DNA of 64,000 nucleotides from positions 62,001 through 126,000 of the forward strand of contig WSUB01000039.1 in assembly GCA_019633425.1 (NCBI GenBank), given 5' to 3'. Both the position numbers and the translations under genes were made by a program. Source of the stretch: Tulasnella sp. 424. Its lineage: Eukaryota > Basidiomycota > Agaricomycetes > Cantharellales > Tulasnellaceae. Within the stretch, counting starts at the first letter, position 1, and every line of letters starts with the position of its first letter. The notes under the pieces are model-generated. The model searched no databases and had not been told where the DNA came from. It was given only the letters and a program-made list of their open reading frames with translations. Positions 61,729-64,000 of the stretch are shown here, piece after piece.

Positions 61729-64000
61729 ATGAAACGTATTCAACTCGCAGCAATTAGACTTATGACAAAGTCCAAAGATACGGCGCTCAGTCCTGAAGCC
61801 TCCGCTACGATCGTTCAAGTTTTGAAGATCGCTTCAACCATCAATGTTCCCTTTTGCCAGACCGCGTGCAACACTGTTATCGCATTCATTCAGATGGGGG
61901 AGGTTGGTATCTCAGTGTATGCATGAGCTCAACGGACGATATGACTTAACAATCACCAACTCTCTCAGGCGGCCGGCACGAACGATCGACAATGGAAAAT
62001 GCTATTGGACGTCATTAAAATCTATGCTGGCCGAATCTCGGAGTTTGTCAAGGCCATTTCGGAAGGCCATCCCCAGGATTACTTTGCAGTCTCGGACGAT
62101 CTGCGGGCAAAGATAGCCCGCGAGGCAGTTCAAGAATTCGAAACGTACGTTCACTTCATCCCTTACAATGCCATTCAGAGACTAAATCTTTCTACCTGAT
62201 AGAAACATTTCCCAGACGAAAGCTAAGATAGATGCACGCGTTGGGACGGGGAAAGTAAAGAAACTACTGGCAGCGACCGTCATTCAGGAAGAGATTACAG
62301 AATGTCGCCTAATGATCGCCACTGCCCATGAACGGCTGAACGTAGGCCTTGCCAGCTACTTCAGACTGTTCAGATGCTCACGCATGTCACAGGATAGAAT
62401 TCTCAATATCCTCGCCATTAGCGCTGCCGGGGCTCTGGTGCCATCCAGACCGTCGGTGCCAGAAGAGACTGAGTACGATATTCTGGGGGCGGTATGGACC
62501 ATCTGGTGGGAGGTTTTATGCTGCTTGCTGATTATTCCGATTTGATCTAGCGGCCCCTTCGTGGGCAAGACGTAGAGATTCTGGAAGATGTCGACATGGC
62601 TACGGTTGTACAAGGTAGCTTTTGGACAAACCTGGTCCGTGTCGAAGTTCAGAATAAAGTGAGGATTGCAAAGATATACGACCCAAGTGATAGTGGCAAG
62701 GAAAAGTTTGAGAAGGATCTTGAATTTTTTGCGAAATGCCGGTCAGTGGCGAGTAACTTGTACAAAGTTGATCTTCCTAACGCTCAATTTGTCATGAAAG
62801 GTTGCCCAAAGTAGTTCGAATCTGTGGGTATAGCTCTCGCTCGCAGCTTCCGTTCGTCGTCTTCACTGCTGGTAAGAAAGTTCTCCTTATGTCTATAGGC
62901 AGGGCTTGGCTTAATTTCCATCTAAGCCCCGGTTCTACCTATCATGGAGCGCTGGTCTCAGATTTCGCGCAGCTTTAGCGATTTGGATTTGGACAAACCG
63001 TTGGAGGATGATTATATAAATTTGGTACGTCCATCCTGCCCGTTGGCGGTTATACCCATTCAGTCTTACGCCCCGAATCGCCAGCGTGGCCAAATGGAGG
63101 TAAAGTCCAACAGTTCGAATCCGGGGTTTACCAGCAGAACAAAATTCCTCAACAAGACCTACGTAGCTGGCTACACGATACCTTTTCAAAGTCGTTGATA
63201 GGCGGAACGTGGATCACCTGTTACAAATCTATGAGGCCCTTAGCGTAAGATCGAGACTCGAAGGTTGCCCTATGTTGAGACACGCAATTGACTACATGTT
63301 AATAGGATGCAGCTTTGGATCCCAACGGAAAACTGATGGTGGCTCCGTTGACAGAGAATTCTACCCGGATAATCCGCACCTGGGTCTGTCGAAAATGTTT
63401 TCAACCCTGACAGATGAAATTCGCTGATGTATCGGTTAACAGCCCAGCGTCCGAGGTGAACGGACAGGTTAGAATATCGCTCACTCTTGTTTTATGACAT
63501 TCGCGGAGATTGATGGCTTGCTAGACCTGGAAATTCAACCTACTCGACAGATCATACACCTCAGCAGACCATTTCATGATCTGGATCAGGTGATTCAGAC
63601 TTGGCATATCGACAAAGAATCTATCGCTTGTTTCTATCAGCGGTGGCCAGATCAAGTTTTTTTGGGACCTTTGCATCGTCAGATCGTGAGGATAGACTTG
63701 CGATTTCCGCCGGGCTCCGGAGTCCTTGCAAACGTTCCGACCCCCGGAGACTTAGTAACAGTCGATATGTCCGGGTATTCAAAAGCCGTTGTGAATGTGA
63801 AAGAGTTCACCGGGCCCATACGATTTTATCCTCCGGGACAGCGAACCTCTCAGATGCACGTCTACCGGTGAGCCTCGACTTTCGCCATGTTGTGCAGCCG
63901 CTGACCGCATGGAAGATGCGAAATTGATGGATATTACGAGGGGAACCGCAGGTCAAGAATGTTACCCCGGATTAGCTGGTTTTCCGATGTCGATAGCAAC
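61729..64000 (+). CDS. MLKL-NTD-like plus pseudokinase, array copy 6 (type A), cut by window
   Basis: MKRIQLAAIRLMTKSKD (61729), MLLDVIKIYAGRISEFVKAI (61999), EEITECRLMIATAHERLNV (about 62290), RPLRGQDVEILEDVDMATVV (62551) and LPKVVRICGYSSRSQLPF (about 62803). Then MERWSQISRSFSDLDLDKPL (62944), QQNKIPQQDLRSWLHDTFSK (about 63134), VIQTWHIDKESIACFYQRWP (63590) and GPIRFYPPGQRTSQMHVYR (63813). No stop is seen in the exons read. It carries an extra in-frame segment of about 20 codons at 63670-63740 (HRQIVRIDLRFPPGSGVLAN) that the other type A copies lack but whose beginning resembles the RIVRTVTVG stretch of type B, which may mark gene conversion between types. The 3' end and tail are outside the window. 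Confidence 0.65.

Larger units (their letters stand above)
41931..64000 (+). repeat. Tandem gene array, six copies, continues past window
   Basis: Copies start at 42585, 46318, 49958, 53642, 57346 and 61729 (intervals 3733, 3640, 3684, 3704, 4383). Coding exons, introns and intergenic DNA are all repeated. The left edge is visible: a CCGGACTTAA block at about 41931 recurs at 45481 in front of copy 2. Before every start lies a conserved stretch with (G)GATGAC/GGACAGTGACGGG, a CCAGGAGATACC-like string and CATATAG (for example 42336-42420, 49706-49800, 57066-57140), probably the shared promoter. Copies 1, 2, 4 and 6 (type A) differ from copies 3 and 5 (type B) in exons and spacers. Confidence 0.92.

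Noticed and set aside
41931..64000. Interpretation of the array as a CRISPR or satellite array
   Set aside because: The repeat unit is 3.6-4.4 kb, contains introns and coding exons, and has no short repeat-spacer structure.

Overview
The window reads as nuclear DNA of a filamentous basidiomycete, most likely an agaricomycete. Genes are split by many 45-65 base GT-AG introns. The families present are basidiomycete-typical (DUF6534-like 7-TM protein, DUF6593-like proteins, kinase-TPR fusion, OTT_1508-like deaminase, MLKL-NTD-like pseudokinases). No bacterial or viral organisation is seen. A Rhizoctonia/Ceratobasidium-like source is my guess from family resemblance only. All family calls come from reading translated motifs; no search was run.

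Layout. 1-1545 (+) is the 3' part of a CorA-type Mg2+ transporter, facing a complete paralogue at 1654-4457 (-). Then come a protein kinase-TPR fusion (4905-7290, -), a 6-phosphofructo-2-kinase/fructose-2,6-bisphosphatase (8001-10539, +), a cytochrome P450 (10813-13328, -) with a suspicious K-helix exon, a DUF6534-like membrane protein (15194-17580, +), a deaminase-like gene (17992-20327, -), a small beta-rich protein (21697-22165, +), a broken-looking membrane protein (24274-25924, +) and a gene with internally duplicated exons (25908-27770, +). 28.3-33.8 kb holds three paralogous DUF6593-like genes on the minus strand, with an acidic-tailed nuclear-type protein between them. 34.7-35.9 kb is an old direct duplication of about 680 bp. 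Housekeeping genes follow: importin-alpha-like ARM protein (37360-38978, +), cytochrome c oxidase subunit 6/Va (40002-40549, +) and a CPYC glutaredoxin (41169-41839, -).

From 41.93 kb to the right edge (22 kb) the DNA is a tandem array of at least six copies of one multi-exon gene, with 3.6-4.4 kb spacing, all on the plus strand. Each copy starts with a helical domain resembling the N-terminal domain of MLKL-type cell-death proteins, followed by a degenerate kinase-like segment and, in some copies, an acidic tail. Copies fall into two subtypes in the order A-A-B-A-B-A, so the recent unit of amplification looks like an A+B dimer of about 7.3 kb. Copy 3 has a stop codon in exon 1, copies 1 and 4 have stops in the tail, and copy 5 has a shifted splice acceptor. 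A 610-bp terminal-inverted-repeat element with TA ends sits between copies 5 and 6, and a 57-bp insertion with an 11-bp target duplication lies inside copy 5. This array is the most interesting part of the window: a birth-and-death cluster of putative immune or cell-death pseudokinases.
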